Positions 43,112 to 52,329 of a stretch of 64,000 nt of DNA are shown piece by piece. The notes under the pieces are model-generated. The model was given only the letters and a program-made list of their open reading frames with translations, did no database searches and had not been told where the DNA came from. The stretch is from Rhizomicrobium sp. (GTDB lineage: Bacteria; Pseudomonadota; Alphaproteobacteria; Micropepsales; Micropepsaceae), in NCBI GenBank assembly GCA_037200385.1, contig JBBCGL010000001.1:4665418-4729417 (forward strand), read 5' to 3'. Position numbers and translations under genes: made by a program. Each line of letters begins with the position of its first letter. The stretch's first letter is position 1.

Positions 43112-43282
43112 AATTATTATTGCGCTCACGGGAAATTTTGCCTACGTTCCATCGCATCGTCGCTCGGATTGGGCGCAATCGAAATGGCCGCGGGGTTCGG
43201 CCCTGGGCGTACGTGCCGCGGTCCCCGCTCAGCCACAATTCGCGGAATTTCGGTAACCGGACTTGATGGAATCAGGGCGAGA

Positions 43283-44746
43283 ATGATCATGTCTAATCCT
43301 CCCAAGCCGTTGAGCGACCTGGCCGCGGCCCTGGTGCGTCACGTCGAGGATAGCGCCCGCGGGTTCGGCGTTCCCGGTTATGCCGTCGTTGCGCTGTCGC
43401 GGGGCATGTCTTACGTCAAATGCGGCGGCGTCTCCTCGCTCGATGCGGGTGGAGAGGTCGGGCCCCGGACCGCTTTCAATATCGCCTCATGCAGCAAGGC
43501 GTTCACCTCGGCGCTGGCGGGCCGGGAGGTCGCCGCTGGACGCCTCGACTGGGAGACAAGGATCGACCAGATCCTGCCGGAATTCGATCTGGGCGAGCGC
43601 TGGTATACCGGGCAGGTCACGATCCGGGATCTGTGCTCGAATCGAATCGGCTTGTCGAAATCGGGAATCACGGGTTTCGGCGCTCGACCGCAGATGACCG
43701 TTTTCGACCTGTTCGATCGCGTCCGCCATGTGAGGCAGGAGCGGGAGTTTCGAACCGAATACCAATATTTCAATCTTGGGCATTCGGCTGCGGCCGCCGC
43801 GCTGGGGCGCATAGACGGCGGCGATTTCCTGGCGTCTCTCGCGCGGCAGATATTTCAGCCGTTGGGCATGGAGGGCGCAATCGGCGGCATCGCCGCATCG
43901 GCACATCGGTCGCGTCTTGCCTCGGGCCATATGGTGATCGACGAGGCGGTTGCCGATATCGGGCTCGCCACCCACGAACAATATATCGGGGCCGGCCAGC
44001 TGTGGCTGACCGCCTCGGATCTCATCCCCTGGCTGCGATGCCAGCTAGCGATGGAGCCCGAGCTCAGCCTGGCGGGCTTGCGGCCTGAAGACATCGCGGA
44101 AATGCAACGGGCCCATATCGTGGCCACGCCGCGCGGCGACGACGTTGCCGGTATTGCGTCCACAGAGGGTCTGAAGGCCTATTGCCTGGGTTGGCAGACG
44201 GTCGTCGACAAGGGGCTGCGGATCGTCCGTCATGCGGGCGGAGATTTTGGATACGCATCCAATATCATTCTCGTGCCCCAATTCGGGATCGCCGTTGCGG
44301 TGCTTTGCAATTTGTTCTCGTATTTCCCGATGAACGTGTCGGAAGACATTGTGGCCTGGCTCACGGGCGCCGATTTGCCGCGTCGCGAGACGGTGGCGCT
44401 GGGATCGGAGTTTCCGACACCGGATGCCGTCTATCCCACGAGCGTCTCATCGGCCCGGGGAGCGCTGATCCCGGGAATTTACCGGCATCCGGAAAACGGC
44501 CTGCTGCGGGTCGAGGAATCCGGTTCGGATGTTCGCCTGACGTTCGACGATGCGCCGACGTACAACTCCACGGTTGTTCGTGACGAAATGGGGCGTTTGC
44601 TGGCTCGCCCGCTGTATTCTCCCGTGTTTACGTTCAGAGGCGGGGAAAACCCGTGGAGCGTAGACGTCGGCGACGCGGAGGCCGTTCGATTCAGCCCCTT
44701 GGGCGAATTTCGCGCAAATTCGGAAGACGGAAACAACGCCATATGA
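43283..44746 (+). CDS. Class C beta-lactamase-fold serine hydrolase 2
   Basis: 487 residues from the ATG at 43283 (AGGGCGAGA upstream; ATG 43289 is possible). ASCSKAFTS is the SxxK motif, YQYFNLGHS gives YxN, and VRHAGGDFGYASN the HxGG in place of KTG. An extra C-terminal domain of about 100 residues is that of the DUF3471-type D-aminopeptidase/esterase relatives. No signal peptide is seen. It heads an operon with an MFS transporter, a D-aminopeptidase and an acylase, so D-peptide or ester cleavage is likely. Confidence 0.85.
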   Translation: MIMSNPPKPLSDLAAALVRHVEDSARGFGVPGYAVVALSRGMSYVKCGGVSSLDAGGEVGPRTAFNIASCSKAFTSALAGREVAAGRLDWETRIDQILPEFDLGERWYTGQVTIRDLCSNRIGLSKSGITGFGARPQMTVFDLFDRVRHVRQEREFRTEYQYFNLGHSAAAAALGRIDGGDFLASLARQIFQPLGMEGAIGGIAASAHRSRLASGHMVIDEAVADIGLATHEQYIGAGQLWLTASDLIPWLRCQLAMEPELSLAGLRPEDIAEMQRAHIVATPRGDDVAGIASTEGLKAYCLGWQTVVDKGLRIVRHAGGDFGYASNIILVPQFGIAVAVLCNLFSYFPMNVSEDIVAWLTGADLPRRETVALGSEFPTPDAVYPTSVSSARGALIPGIYRHPENGLLRVEESGSDVRLTFDDAPTYNSTVVRDEMGRLLARPLYSPVFTFRGGENPWSVDVGDAEAVRFSPLGEFRANSEDGNNAI

Positions 44747-46116
44747 TCGGAAAGGGAGTTGCTCGCTTCATCGATCCCGTCGTGGCGGCGTTTGCGCTGC
44801 CGTCCATTCCGATGGCGATCATGAACTATCCCATCGCGACGATCGTGCCGGTGATCTATGCCAAGCAGTTTTCGATCCCGCTGATCCAGATCGGATTTGT
44901 ATTTTTCCTTTGCCGGATATTGGACGCGGTGTGCGATCCGGTCATCGGATATCTGTCGGATTTGACCCGCAGCCGTCTGGGAGCGCGCAAGCCCTGGATC
45001 ATCGGCGGCGCCGCTGTGAGCTGCATGGCCGCGTTTTTGCTCTACCTGCCGCCCGTCACGCCCGGCATCGTGTACTACGCTTCGGCGATGTTCTTCCTGT
45101 TCCTGGCCTGGACGGTATTGGAAATTCCCTATGCCGCCTGGGCGGCGGAAATCACGCGGGACTACAATCGCCGTTCCCTGATCCAGGGGTATCGCTCTGC
45201 CTTTCAGATGCTGGGCAGCATCATCTTCGCGCTTATTCCATATGCCGCCGCGTCGGGCGTTCCTCATTTCGACCAGCATTTTCTGAATGCCGTGGGCTGG
45301 GTGACGCTCATCCTGCTCCCCCTCAGCGTGGCGGTGGCGATGATATTCACGCCTCACACCGGCGTGCCGACCGATCGGGCGATGGAAAATCCACTGCAGG
45401 CCCTCGCGGTCGTCGTGGCCAACAAACCGCTTCAGAACTTCCTGGCGACCTTCATCTTGTCCGGGACCGCTTCGGGAATGCAGGCCGCTTTGGGATATCT
45501 GTACATGGATAAATATCTCGGGATCGCGAGCTGGTATTCGATCATCCTGCTCCTTTCGCTGTTCGCCAATCTGTTCTCGATCCCGCTGTGGATAGAGCTG
45601 GTCCGACGGTTCGGCCGCGAGCGCGCATGGGCGATTGGAACGATAGCGACGTCGATCTGCACTGTTGCAATCATCATGATCCAGCCGTCGGCTCACGCGG
45701 CCATTCAATTCGTCGCGGTCTATACGGTGATGTCGATCGCGATGGGCTGTTTGTTGGTTTGCCCCGGCGCGATGATGGGTGACATCATCGATTACGAGAC
45801 GCTCCGAAGCGGCAAGATGAAAGCGGGGTCCGTCTCCTCGCTTGTTACGCTTGTGGTCAAATTCAACAGCGGGATCGGCGCCGGCTTGGCCCTGACCATC
45901 GTCGGCTTCTTCGGATTGGATCTCAGCCGTTCCCAACCCCTGACGACCTCTGCGATTCTCGGATTGAAGTTGGGCGTCGGCGCCATTCCGATCCTGCTCC
46001 AGCTGATCAGCGCGTGCCTGATCTGGTGGTTTCCGCTGACCCAGGCGCGGCAGTTGACAATCCGGCGATGGCTGGAGCGATCAGCGGGCCTCAATTCCTT
46101 CGAGGTCGTTCCATGA
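44743..46116 (+). CDS. GPH-type MFS transporter (sugar/glycoside or peptide-like solute : cation symporter)
   Basis: 457 residues with twelve hydrophobic segments. GFVFFLCRILDAVCDPVIGYLSDLTRSRLGARKPWI is the signature around segment 2 of the GPH family (melibiose carrier type), with RxLDAxxDPxxG. These proteins import glycosides or related solutes with Na+ or H+. Its start overlaps the preceding stop (ATGA). It would move the substrate or a fragment from the periplasm to the cytoplasmic hydrolases encoded beside it. Confidence 0.87.
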   Translation: MIGKGVARFIDPVVAAFALPSIPMAIMNYPIATIVPVIYAKQFSIPLIQIGFVFFLCRILDAVCDPVIGYLSDLTRSRLGARKPWIIGGAAVSCMAAFLLYLPPVTPGIVYYASAMFFLFLAWTVLEIPYAAWAAEITRDYNRRSLIQGYRSAFQMLGSIIFALIPYAAASGVPHFDQHFLNAVGWVTLILLPLSVAVAMIFTPHTGVPTDRAMENPLQALAVVVANKPLQNFLATFILSGTASGMQAALGYLYMDKYLGIASWYSIILLLSLFANLFSIPLWIELVRRFGRERAWAIGTIATSICTVAIIMIQPSAHAAIQFVAVYTVMSIAMGCLLVCPGAMMGDIIDYETLRSGKMKAGSVSSLVTLVVKFNSGIGAGLALTIVGFFGLDLSRSQPLTTSAILGLKLGVGAIPILLQLISACLIWWFPLTQARQLTIRRWLERSAGLNSFEVVP

Positions 46117-46940
46117 GGTTCTACGTTTCGTGCGACATCGAGGGGATCGTCGGCGTGACCAGCCATGTTCAAGGTGCTCCGGGAGGCCATGAATATGAGA
46201 AGGCGAGAGCCTGGATGACCCGCTCGGCGCGGTCGGTGTGCGAGGCGGCCCTTTCCAGCGGCGCAACCGAGCTCGTTTTGGCTGATGGTCACGGCAACGG
46301 AATGAATCTTCTGCTGGACGAACTTCCGGAAAATGTCTCCGTCGTGCGCAGCTGGCCGCGCGAGCTGCTGATGATGGAGGGCATTCAGCGCGGGTCGTTC
46401 GACGGTGCGTTCCTGATCGGCTACCACAGCTCCGCAACCGAGGCGAACGGCGTGCTGTCGCACACCATATTCGGCAGGCTCATCGCGGGCGTTCGACTGA
46501 ACGGGCGCGAATGCTCCGAGACCCTCATCAGCGCGGCGACCGCCGGCTGTTTCGGAATTCCGGTTCTCATGGTTTCGGGCGACGACCAGTATGTCGCCAA
46601 CGCGCAGGCGCTGCTCGGCAATGTCCACGGCGTAGCGGTGAAGCGGGCGGTCTCCTATCAAAGCGTCGAGACCGTGTTGCCGGAAAAGGCTTATGCCTTG
46701 CTGCGCGAAGGTGCCGCGCGGGCGATCGAGGATCGCGGGAACGTCAAGCCCTTCGTCGTGCCGGGACCGTTCGAGCTCGAAATAACGTTTCGTCAGCATC
46801 TCACGGCCGAGGTGCTTTCGTTGCTTCCGATCTGCGAGCGCACCGGCGCGACATCGGTTGTCTATCGCAGCGATGATTTCCTGGATGTGGTCCGCTTCCT
46901 CGTCTTCGTGACGTTCTATAGCCCGACGCCAGGGGCGTAG
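46113..46940 (+). CDS. M55 family D-aminopeptidase (DppA-like)
   Basis: 275 residues. VSCDIEGIVGV supplies the first zinc ligands (Asp, Glu), VLADGHGNGMN a His and LIGYHSSA another, as in Bacillus DppA, a decameric zinc enzyme that removes N-terminal D-amino acids. The C-terminal half with SYQSVETVLPEKAY fits the family. It overlaps the transporter gene by ATGA and is followed five bases later by the acylase. It is the strongest single sign that the regulon deals with D-amino-acid peptides. Confidence 0.9.
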   Translation: MRFYVSCDIEGIVGVTSHVQGAPGGHEYEKARAWMTRSARSVCEAALSSGATELVLADGHGNGMNLLLDELPENVSVVRSWPRELLMMEGIQRGSFDGAFLIGYHSSATEANGVLSHTIFGRLIAGVRLNGRECSETLISAATAGCFGIPVLMVSGDDQYVANAQALLGNVHGVAVKRAVSYQSVETVLPEKAYALLREGAARAIEDRGNVKPFVVPGPFELEITFRQHLTAEVLSLLPICERTGATSVVYRSDDFLDVVRFLVFVTFYSPTPGA

Positions 46941-46945
46941 GCGAA

Positions 46946-49066
46946 ATGCTTGATCGCAATATCGGCAAGGCGAAGATCATCCGGGACCCGAACGGGGTGC
47001 CGCACGTCTATGCCGCGACGCGAGTCGACGGACATTTCGGCCTGGGTTACGCCCTGGCGGAGGACTGGCTGCCCGAAATGATGGCACGCTACGCCTGGGC
47101 GATCGGGGATACGGCGCGATTGCCGCCGGATCGGATTTTCGAATTGGGAATCCGCGATGCCGCGTTGTCGGATTTCCATGTCGCGCTGTGGAACCACGCG
47201 GAAGAGGCGCGGCTCGGGTTCGATCGGCTCGACAAGGTCTGGCAGGACGCCTTATGCGCCTTCAGCGACGGTATCGGTGCCTATGCTGCCGCCAAGCCGC
47301 AATCCTGGCCGGAATGGGCACCTCCGTTACAGCCGTGGTTTCCCCTGGCGCTCTCGCGCGCTTTCCTGTGGTTCTTTGCGACACACTCCGCCCTTTCCGC
47401 CCTGGGTCGGCACGGCGTCGCAGCCGTCAGAGGGGCCAGCGTGCTGGATATCCTGGATATGGATTTGATGGGATCGTCCAACGCCTGGGTGATCATGCCG
47501 GAGCGGACCGCCGACGGTTCACTCATCCACGTGACCGACAGTCACGCGCAGTTTCACGGCGTCGGCCGAATGACGGCATTTCGGATCGATTGCGCCGCGT
47601 TCAAGGCGGCGGGAACGACGGTGATCGGCCTGCCTTGGCTGTTGAAGGGGCATTCTCCTTTCACCGCCTGGGGCTGGACCGATGGCGGCAATCGCGTCTC
47701 CGATTGCTATTCGATTCGCCTCGACGGCGCGCCCGCTGGTCCGGGCGAAGCGGTTGACGAATCCGCAGGCGATGTGGATCGCTCCGCCGCAGACGGGACC
47801 GACGCCTCGATATCAAATCGCATCCGCCATGCCGTTCTCAACGAGGTTCGATCGCCGATCGTGGCCGAGGCGAACGGCGAAGCCTATGCCGTCTGTACGC
47901 CCTACATGCATCGCGCCGGAGCGACCGACGCGCTCATGTTCCGCCTCCAGGAAGCGTCCGATCGGCAAAGTGTTCTTGGAATTCTCGAAAGCCTCGATCT
48001 TCCGGCGACCAACCTGATCATCGGCACGGCCGACGGCATGGCTCTGTTCGCCAAGCCCGGCCGAATTCCCAAGAGGAACCCTCCCTATGATGGGACAATG
48101 GTGGTTCCCGCGGAATGCGAGCGTGGCCGTTGGGCGGGGTTTCACCCGTTCGGATCGCAAGTCCACATCGTCAATCCGAGCGCCGGGTTCGTGCAGAATT
48201 GCAACGGCTCGGCGGATGTGATGTTTGACGCCCAGAATGTCGACCCATCGATGTACGCGAAAGAGGTCTTCGGCGACGCACCGGGACTCGATCTATGGCG
48301 CAGCAAGAGATTGCGTCATCTTCTCGCGGCGAGTTCGAAGCACGATCTCAATTCCGCGCTGAAGATTCTTCACGACGAGCTTTGGCCCGATGTCCCGCTC
48401 TGGAAAGGGCGAATCGCCGCCGCGCGGACGGCATGCAAGCGGGCAGGGGGCGGAACCGACGCGGCCGGGGACGCTTTGCTGGACGCGATTGCACGATTTG
48501 ATGGTCGAGCGGCGAGGACGTCCCGGGAAGCACTTGTCTTCTATATTGTAATGACGTCCCTGGCCGAAGAGGGAAGCGTGTTGCGAAGTCTGGCCGGCGA
48601 CGCGGCGCTTGAAACGGCGGAGATGGCCGGTTTCGTGCGCGCCCTTCGAAGCGCCGCTCTGCGCATCGCCGAATTGGATGCGGAATCTCCGGCAACACTG
48701 GGAAGCGTCTTTGTCGCCCGGACGGAGGAAGAGGATGTGCCGGTCGGCGGGATCATATTTCGTGCCGACGACGCCAGCTTCACGACGCTTCGGAATATGT
48801 TCTGCCGCCCGAGCGGAGCGGGCGGCCGGATGGCTTTGGTCTACGGACAACGCCAACCGCAGCTGACGGTGTTCGGCGCCAAGCCGACCAGCTTCTGGCG
48901 ATTGCTGAATGGTCGACGCGACGATGCAGGCGTCGCTTTGAATGCGGCGGGTGCGCGCGCAACCGGCGACGGAATCCTGTTTCCGACGCTCTTCGACGAA
49001 GATGAGTTGCTCGGCGTCGCGCCGCCGATCTTGGAGATCGACACGCTTCCGGCAGCACAAGAATAG
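46946..49066 (+). CDS. Penicillin-acylase-family Ntn hydrolase (cytoplasmic form)
   Basis: 706 residues. DPNGVPHVYAATRVDGHFGLGYALAEDWLPEM is the usual family start (xGxPHI.A.....GyG..A..dR), and MGSSNAWVI (Ser177-Ser178-Asn179) is where self-cleavage would expose the catalytic Ser of the beta chain. DSHAQFHG and LPWLLKGHSPFTAWGWTDG follow as in aculeacin and lactone acylases. No signal peptide is present although many relatives are periplasmic. The enzyme would remove an acyl chain from an amine, releasing a fatty or beta-hydroxy acid for the CoA ligase. Confidence 0.87.
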   Translation: MLDRNIGKAKIIRDPNGVPHVYAATRVDGHFGLGYALAEDWLPEMMARYAWAIGDTARLPPDRIFELGIRDAALSDFHVALWNHAEEARLGFDRLDKVWQDALCAFSDGIGAYAAAKPQSWPEWAPPLQPWFPLALSRAFLWFFATHSALSALGRHGVAAVRGASVLDILDMDLMGSSNAWVIMPERTADGSLIHVTDSHAQFHGVGRMTAFRIDCAAFKAAGTTVIGLPWLLKGHSPFTAWGWTDGGNRVSDCYSIRLDGAPAGPGEAVDESAGDVDRSAADGTDASISNRIRHAVLNEVRSPIVAEANGEAYAVCTPYMHRAGATDALMFRLQEASDRQSVLGILESLDLPATNLIIGTADGMALFAKPGRIPKRNPPYDGTMVVPAECERGRWAGFHPFGSQVHIVNPSAGFVQNCNGSADVMFDAQNVDPSMYAKEVFGDAPGLDLWRSKRLRHLLAASSKHDLNSALKILHDELWPDVPLWKGRIAAARTACKRAGGGTDAAGDALLDAIARFDGRAARTSREALVFYIVMTSLAEEGSVLRSLAGDAALETAEMAGFVRALRSAALRIAELDAESPATLGSVFVARTEEEDVPVGGIIFRADDASFTTLRNMFCRPSGAGGRMALVYGQRQPQLTVFGAKPTSFWRLLNGRRDDAGVALNAAGARATGDGILFPTLFDEDELLGVAPPILEIDTLPAAQE

Positions 49067-49100
49067 CGGGAAGGGCTGACGCTGTGTGCAGCTGCAAATG

Positions 49101-49114
49101 GGTCTGCGCAGACT
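49101..49114 (+). promoter_or_regulatory. RGTC-N6-GACT operator, site g (before the TetR gene)
   Basis: GGTC-TGCGCA-GACT, whose inner part makes a perfect GTCTGCGCAGAC palindrome. It is 224 bases before the TetR-family start and would allow autorepression. The 271-base gap between the acylase stop and the TetR start holds no other feature I can see. Confidence 0.65.
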
Positions 49115-49337
49115 GTTTCTATTGCTTACGGCCCTATCCTATGATTATCGTTCCAAATCGTGATGGGGCTGGGGGTGATGCCGCCCTATTGGCCAAGAGA
49201 CAGCGGCAGCCGCTTCGGTCCCTGCTCCTTCGGGAGCCGGCCGGGCAACCCTCCCGTTTGTTCGACGTATATCTAACTTACAGGTTTGTTGTCTGCACAG
49301 TTCTTGGCCGGCGCCAGGCAAGAATGGGAGAAAAACG

Positions 49338-50042
49338 TTGGCAAGCTCAGCGGCAAGCATCAAGGCGAACAGGAAGCGGACCGAACCGCGAATTCCCCAG
49401 CAGGCGCGCAGCGTCGAGACGCGGCTCAGGCTGATGATGGCGACGATCGACAGTCTGCTGGAGGTTGGATATTCGAGAACGACGACAGCCGAGATCGTTC
49501 GTCGCTCGGGGGTCGGGCGTGGAACCTATTTGCATCATTTCGCGACGCTGGAAGAAACGATGGTCAGCGCCATTTCGTATCTTCGGACCATGCGCGTGCG
49601 GGAGATCGAAAGGGCGGCATCCGGACTGGCTTCGGGAGATCGAAGTCAGCGGCTATTGAATTTGATCTATCGGACGGCCTACGGCGATTTGTTCTTCGTG
49701 CAGCTCGAATTCTTCAACGCCGCGCGCACGGATAAGAAGATCCGCCAGGCCTGCAAGAATTCCAGCGCCGAGACGGCCATCGTCCTCAGCAAGACGTTCG
49801 AGGACTTCTACGGCGCCGAAGCGATGAAGAACGCTCGCCTTAGAGACCTTCTCGAGGCGGCCTTGGATGTGATGCGTGGATTGTCGCTGATGTCGATCGT
49901 GCGCGGCGCCGCGGTGAGCCGCCAGATATGGGAGGCGATCGGTCCGACCTTGGCACATCTCATTGAAGATTGTGTCGCGCAACATGCCGCCGGGGCGATC
50001 GCCAAGCCGAACGGCAACGCAAGAAAGGTCAAATCACGATGA
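49338..50042 (+). CDS. TetR/AcrR-family repressor, likely regulator of the RGTC-N6-GACT regulon
   Basis: 234 residues. TRLRLMMATIDSLLEVGYSRTTTAEIVRRSGVGRGTYLHHFATLEETM is a clear TetR HTH domain (residues about 29-75), and the remaining helical part would bind an acyl-like ligand. A TTG start at 49338 follows GGGAG. The gene carries site g upstream and is coupled by ATGA to the dehydrogenase gene. It is the only regulator of this type inside the block of seven palindromes, so it is the best candidate to bind them; this is inference. Confidence 0.88.
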   Translation: MASSAASIKANRKRTEPRIPQQARSVETRLRLMMATIDSLLEVGYSRTTTAEIVRRSGVGRGTYLHHFATLEETMVSAISYLRTMRVREIERAASGLASGDRSQRLLNLIYRTAYGDLFFVQLEFFNAARTDKKIRQACKNSSAETAIVLSKTFEDFYGAEAMKNARLRDLLEAALDVMRGLSLMSIVRGAAVSRQIWEAIGPTLAHLIEDCVAQHAAGAIAKPNGNARKVKSR

Positions 50043-50959
50043 CGACAGTCGCATGCATCGGCGCCGGTGTCATCGGCCGAAATTGGGCCGCGCTTTGCGC
50101 CACGAAGGGTCACGATGTCCGGGTCTATGATGCCGACCGCGGTGCGGCGCTTTCGGCGCGGGAGCGGATCGTCGAGACGTTGTCGGCGACCGGTTCCCAA
50201 AGCGTCGCGCTGGGCGCACAAGAGCGCATACGGGTTGTCGATACGATCGGGGAGGCAATGCTCGATGCCGCCGTGGTTCTCGAAGCCGTCGCCGAGGACT
50301 TGTCGGTCAAGCGATCGGTGCTGGCGATGTTCGAAACGTGCGGCAGTCCAAGCGGGTTGTTCCTGAGTTCGACCTCGACTTTTCGTTGCGGGGACATAGC
50401 GGAAGGCAGCGCTGCGAGCGACCGGTGCCTTGTCGCCCATCCGCTCAATCCTCCCCATCTTATTCCGTTGGTGGAGATCGTGCCGGGCGCGGAAACGAGC
50501 GCGGAAACCGTGCAGAGCGCGCGGGACTTCCTTCAGCAGCTCGGGCAGACGGTAATCGCACTCAAGCGCGACGTGTCCGGCTTTGCCACCAATCGCCTGC
50601 AGCTCGCCGTCTTGGCTGAGGCGCTATGGTTGGTGCAGGAAGACATCGTCGATCCTGCGGACATCGACCTGGCGATACGGGACGGTTTGGGATTGCGTTG
50701 GGCGACCAGTGGTCCGTTCGAAACGCTTCACCTCAATGGATCGGGCTCTTTTGCCGACTATCTGTCGAAGGCAATCCCGGTGCTTTGGCCCCTGATGGAG
50801 GAGCTGCGGCAGCCTTTCGCTTTGGAGGACGACACAATCAAGCGCATAGCGGATTTTAGAGACAGCAAGGTGTCCCCTGCGGAGATCGTGGAGGCAAAAG
50901 CGCGGCGCGGTCGGCTTCTCCAGCGCCTGCAACCGATATTGAATCCAAATCGGATTTGA
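50039..50959 (+). CDS. 3-hydroxyacyl/carnitine-type dehydrogenase
   Basis: 306 residues. VACIGAGVIGRNWAALCA is the NAD-binding Rossmann motif, SSTSTFRCGDIAEG and HPLNPPHLIPLVEIVPG are the signatures of 3-hydroxyacyl-CoA and L-carnitine dehydrogenases, and FATNRLQLAVLAEAL starts the C-terminal dimer domain. Carnitine dehydrogenase is often encoded beside a BKACE enzyme that cleaves the resulting 3-keto acid, exactly as here. It would oxidise the beta-hydroxyl of an acid released from the substrate. Confidence 0.87.
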   Translation: MTTVACIGAGVIGRNWAALCATKGHDVRVYDADRGAALSARERIVETLSATGSQSVALGAQERIRVVDTIGEAMLDAAVVLEAVAEDLSVKRSVLAMFETCGSPSGLFLSSTSTFRCGDIAEGSAASDRCLVAHPLNPPHLIPLVEIVPGAETSAETVQSARDFLQQLGQTVIALKRDVSGFATNRLQLAVLAEALWLVQEDIVDPADIDLAIRDGLGLRWATSGPFETLHLNGSGSFADYLSKAIPVLWPLMEELRQPFALEDDTIKRIADFRDSKVSPAEIVEAKARRGRLLQRLQPILNPNRI

Positions 50960-51266
50960 TTGCCGGCCGCTTGCAGACTCCGATCGCGATACGCGCCGGC
51001 GGCGCGGATGCCGTTCGTACGCCAAGCGATCGTCCATTTTCGAGTCGAACGGGCGGCGGTCGCACTTTGTTGCATCAGGCGAAGCAGCGTGTGACGCCGA
51101 TGCGGTCTGTTGCACAAACAGTCAGTGTTGACTAATATCGCCGGTATCGGATGACCGCAACGTGCTTGCGCCACGCGACGTCCCGCTGCGAGCTCGATCC
51201 TCGAATATTCGTGCCGAGGGCGAGCCGCAGGGGCGCGCGATCGGCGCTCCGAACTGGAGAATGATT
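50960..51266. other. 307-base gap before the BKACE gene
   Basis: The first 150 bases show nothing recognisable. From 51110 it carries the promoter TTGCAC-N17-TAATAT with operator site f, then a 5' untranslated stretch of roughly 125 bases without a gene. Confidence 0.5.
51120..51133 (+). promoter_or_regulatory. RGTC-N6-GACT operator, site f, with sigma70-like promoter
   Basis: AGTC-AGTGTT-GACT inside the 17-base spacer of TTGCAC (51110-51115) and TAATAT (51133-51138). The arrangement copies site a base for base in spacing. It faces the BKACE gene. Confidence 0.75.
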
Positions 51267-52202
51267 GTGAGAACCGCTGGAAAAGTGATCATAACCTGTG
51301 CCGTTACCGGTTCGGTTCACACGCCAACGATGTCGGAATATCTTCCGGTCACCGCTGACGAGATCGTCGCACAGTCGGTTGCCGCCGCGGAGGCGGGCGC
51401 AGCCATCATCCATCTGCATGCGCGCGAACCGAAAGACGGCCGCCCATCGCAGGATGAAGCCCTGTACATGCGGTTTCTTCCACGCATAAAGCAAGCGACG
51501 GACGCGGTCCTGAATATCACCACCGGCGGCGGACTTGGGATGACGCTGGAACAGCGGCTTGCGCCGGCACACCGTGCCAAGCCGGAACTGGTCTCGCTGA
51601 ACATGGGCTCGATGAATTTCGGGATCTTCGATCTCGCCAAGAAATACGATGCCTGGAAACACGACTGGGAGAAGCCGTATCTGGAAGCGACGGCGGACAT
51701 GATCTATCCCAACACTTTCGCGATGATCGAACGCGTGATTCATGAGGTCGGCGAAGCGTACGGCACTCGGTTCGAGTTCGAGTGCTATGACGTGGGACAC
51801 CTCCATACGTTGGCCCATTTTGTCGATCGAAAGCTGCTGAAGCCGCCTTTTCTCATTCAGTGCATCCTCGGCGTGCTGGGCGGGATCGGTGCCGATCCCG
51901 ACCATCTCATGCACATGCGCCAGACCGCTGATAAATTGTTCGGTGAGGACTACTTCCTCTCGTGCATAGCCGTCGGCAAACACCAGATGCCGTTCCTGAC
52001 ATTGTGCGCAACAATGGGAGGCTGCGTGCGCGTCGGCCTCGAAGACAGTCTGTATATCGGCCGCGGCCAGCTCGCGGAGAGCAACGCCCAGCAGGTCGCA
52101 AAGATCCGTCGCATTTTGGAAGAGCTCGGCCACCAGATTGCCACGCCGGCGGAAGCGCGCGCCATGCTGGATCTGAAAGGCGCCTCAAATGTCGCCTTCT
52201 GA
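51267..52202 (+). CDS. BKACE (beta-keto acid cleavage enzyme, DUF849)
   Basis: 311 residues. VIITCAVTGSVHTPTMSEYLP is the family start, AAIIHLHAREPKDGRPS holds the two zinc His residues, NITTGGG and PELVSLNMGSMNFG the middle strands, and FECYDVGHLHTL the next metal-site region. BKACE enzymes transfer the acetyl unit of a beta-keto acid to acetyl-CoA and yield acetoacetate plus a new acyl-CoA. GGAG lies seven bases before the GTG at 51267, which also matches the start of the remnant at 29419. Together with the dehydrogenase it gives a two-step route from a beta-hydroxy acid. Confidence 0.9.
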   Translation: MRTAGKVIITCAVTGSVHTPTMSEYLPVTADEIVAQSVAAAEAGAAIIHLHAREPKDGRPSQDEALYMRFLPRIKQATDAVLNITTGGGLGMTLEQRLAPAHRAKPELVSLNMGSMNFGIFDLAKKYDAWKHDWEKPYLEATADMIYPNTFAMIERVIHEVGEAYGTRFEFECYDVGHLHTLAHFVDRKLLKPPFLIQCILGVLGGIGADPDHLMHMRQTADKLFGEDYFLSCIAVGKHQMPFLTLCATMGGCVRVGLEDSLYIGRGQLAESNAQQVAKIRRILEELGHQIATPAEARAMLDLKGASNVAF

Positions 52203-52329
52203 GCTGGGCTCGGAGGCCATCAGGGTAACGGGCGCCGCGGACAACCCCGGGGCGGCTGGCGTTCGGTTGCGGTTTCGCCCTCCGCCGCGGCTGCCGTTTT
52301 GCAGACGTCGGCTTGTATCCGGCCAAGGG

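Larger units (their letters stand above)
42908..43282. promoter_or_regulatory. Divergent control region with two operators
   Basis: The 375-base gap lies between the minus-strand DUF2817 operon and the plus-strand hydrolase operon. It holds operator site d (42987-43000) nearer the left gene and site e (43098-43111) nearer the right gene, 97 bases apart centre to centre of about 111. I see no small gene in it. Confidence 0.6.
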
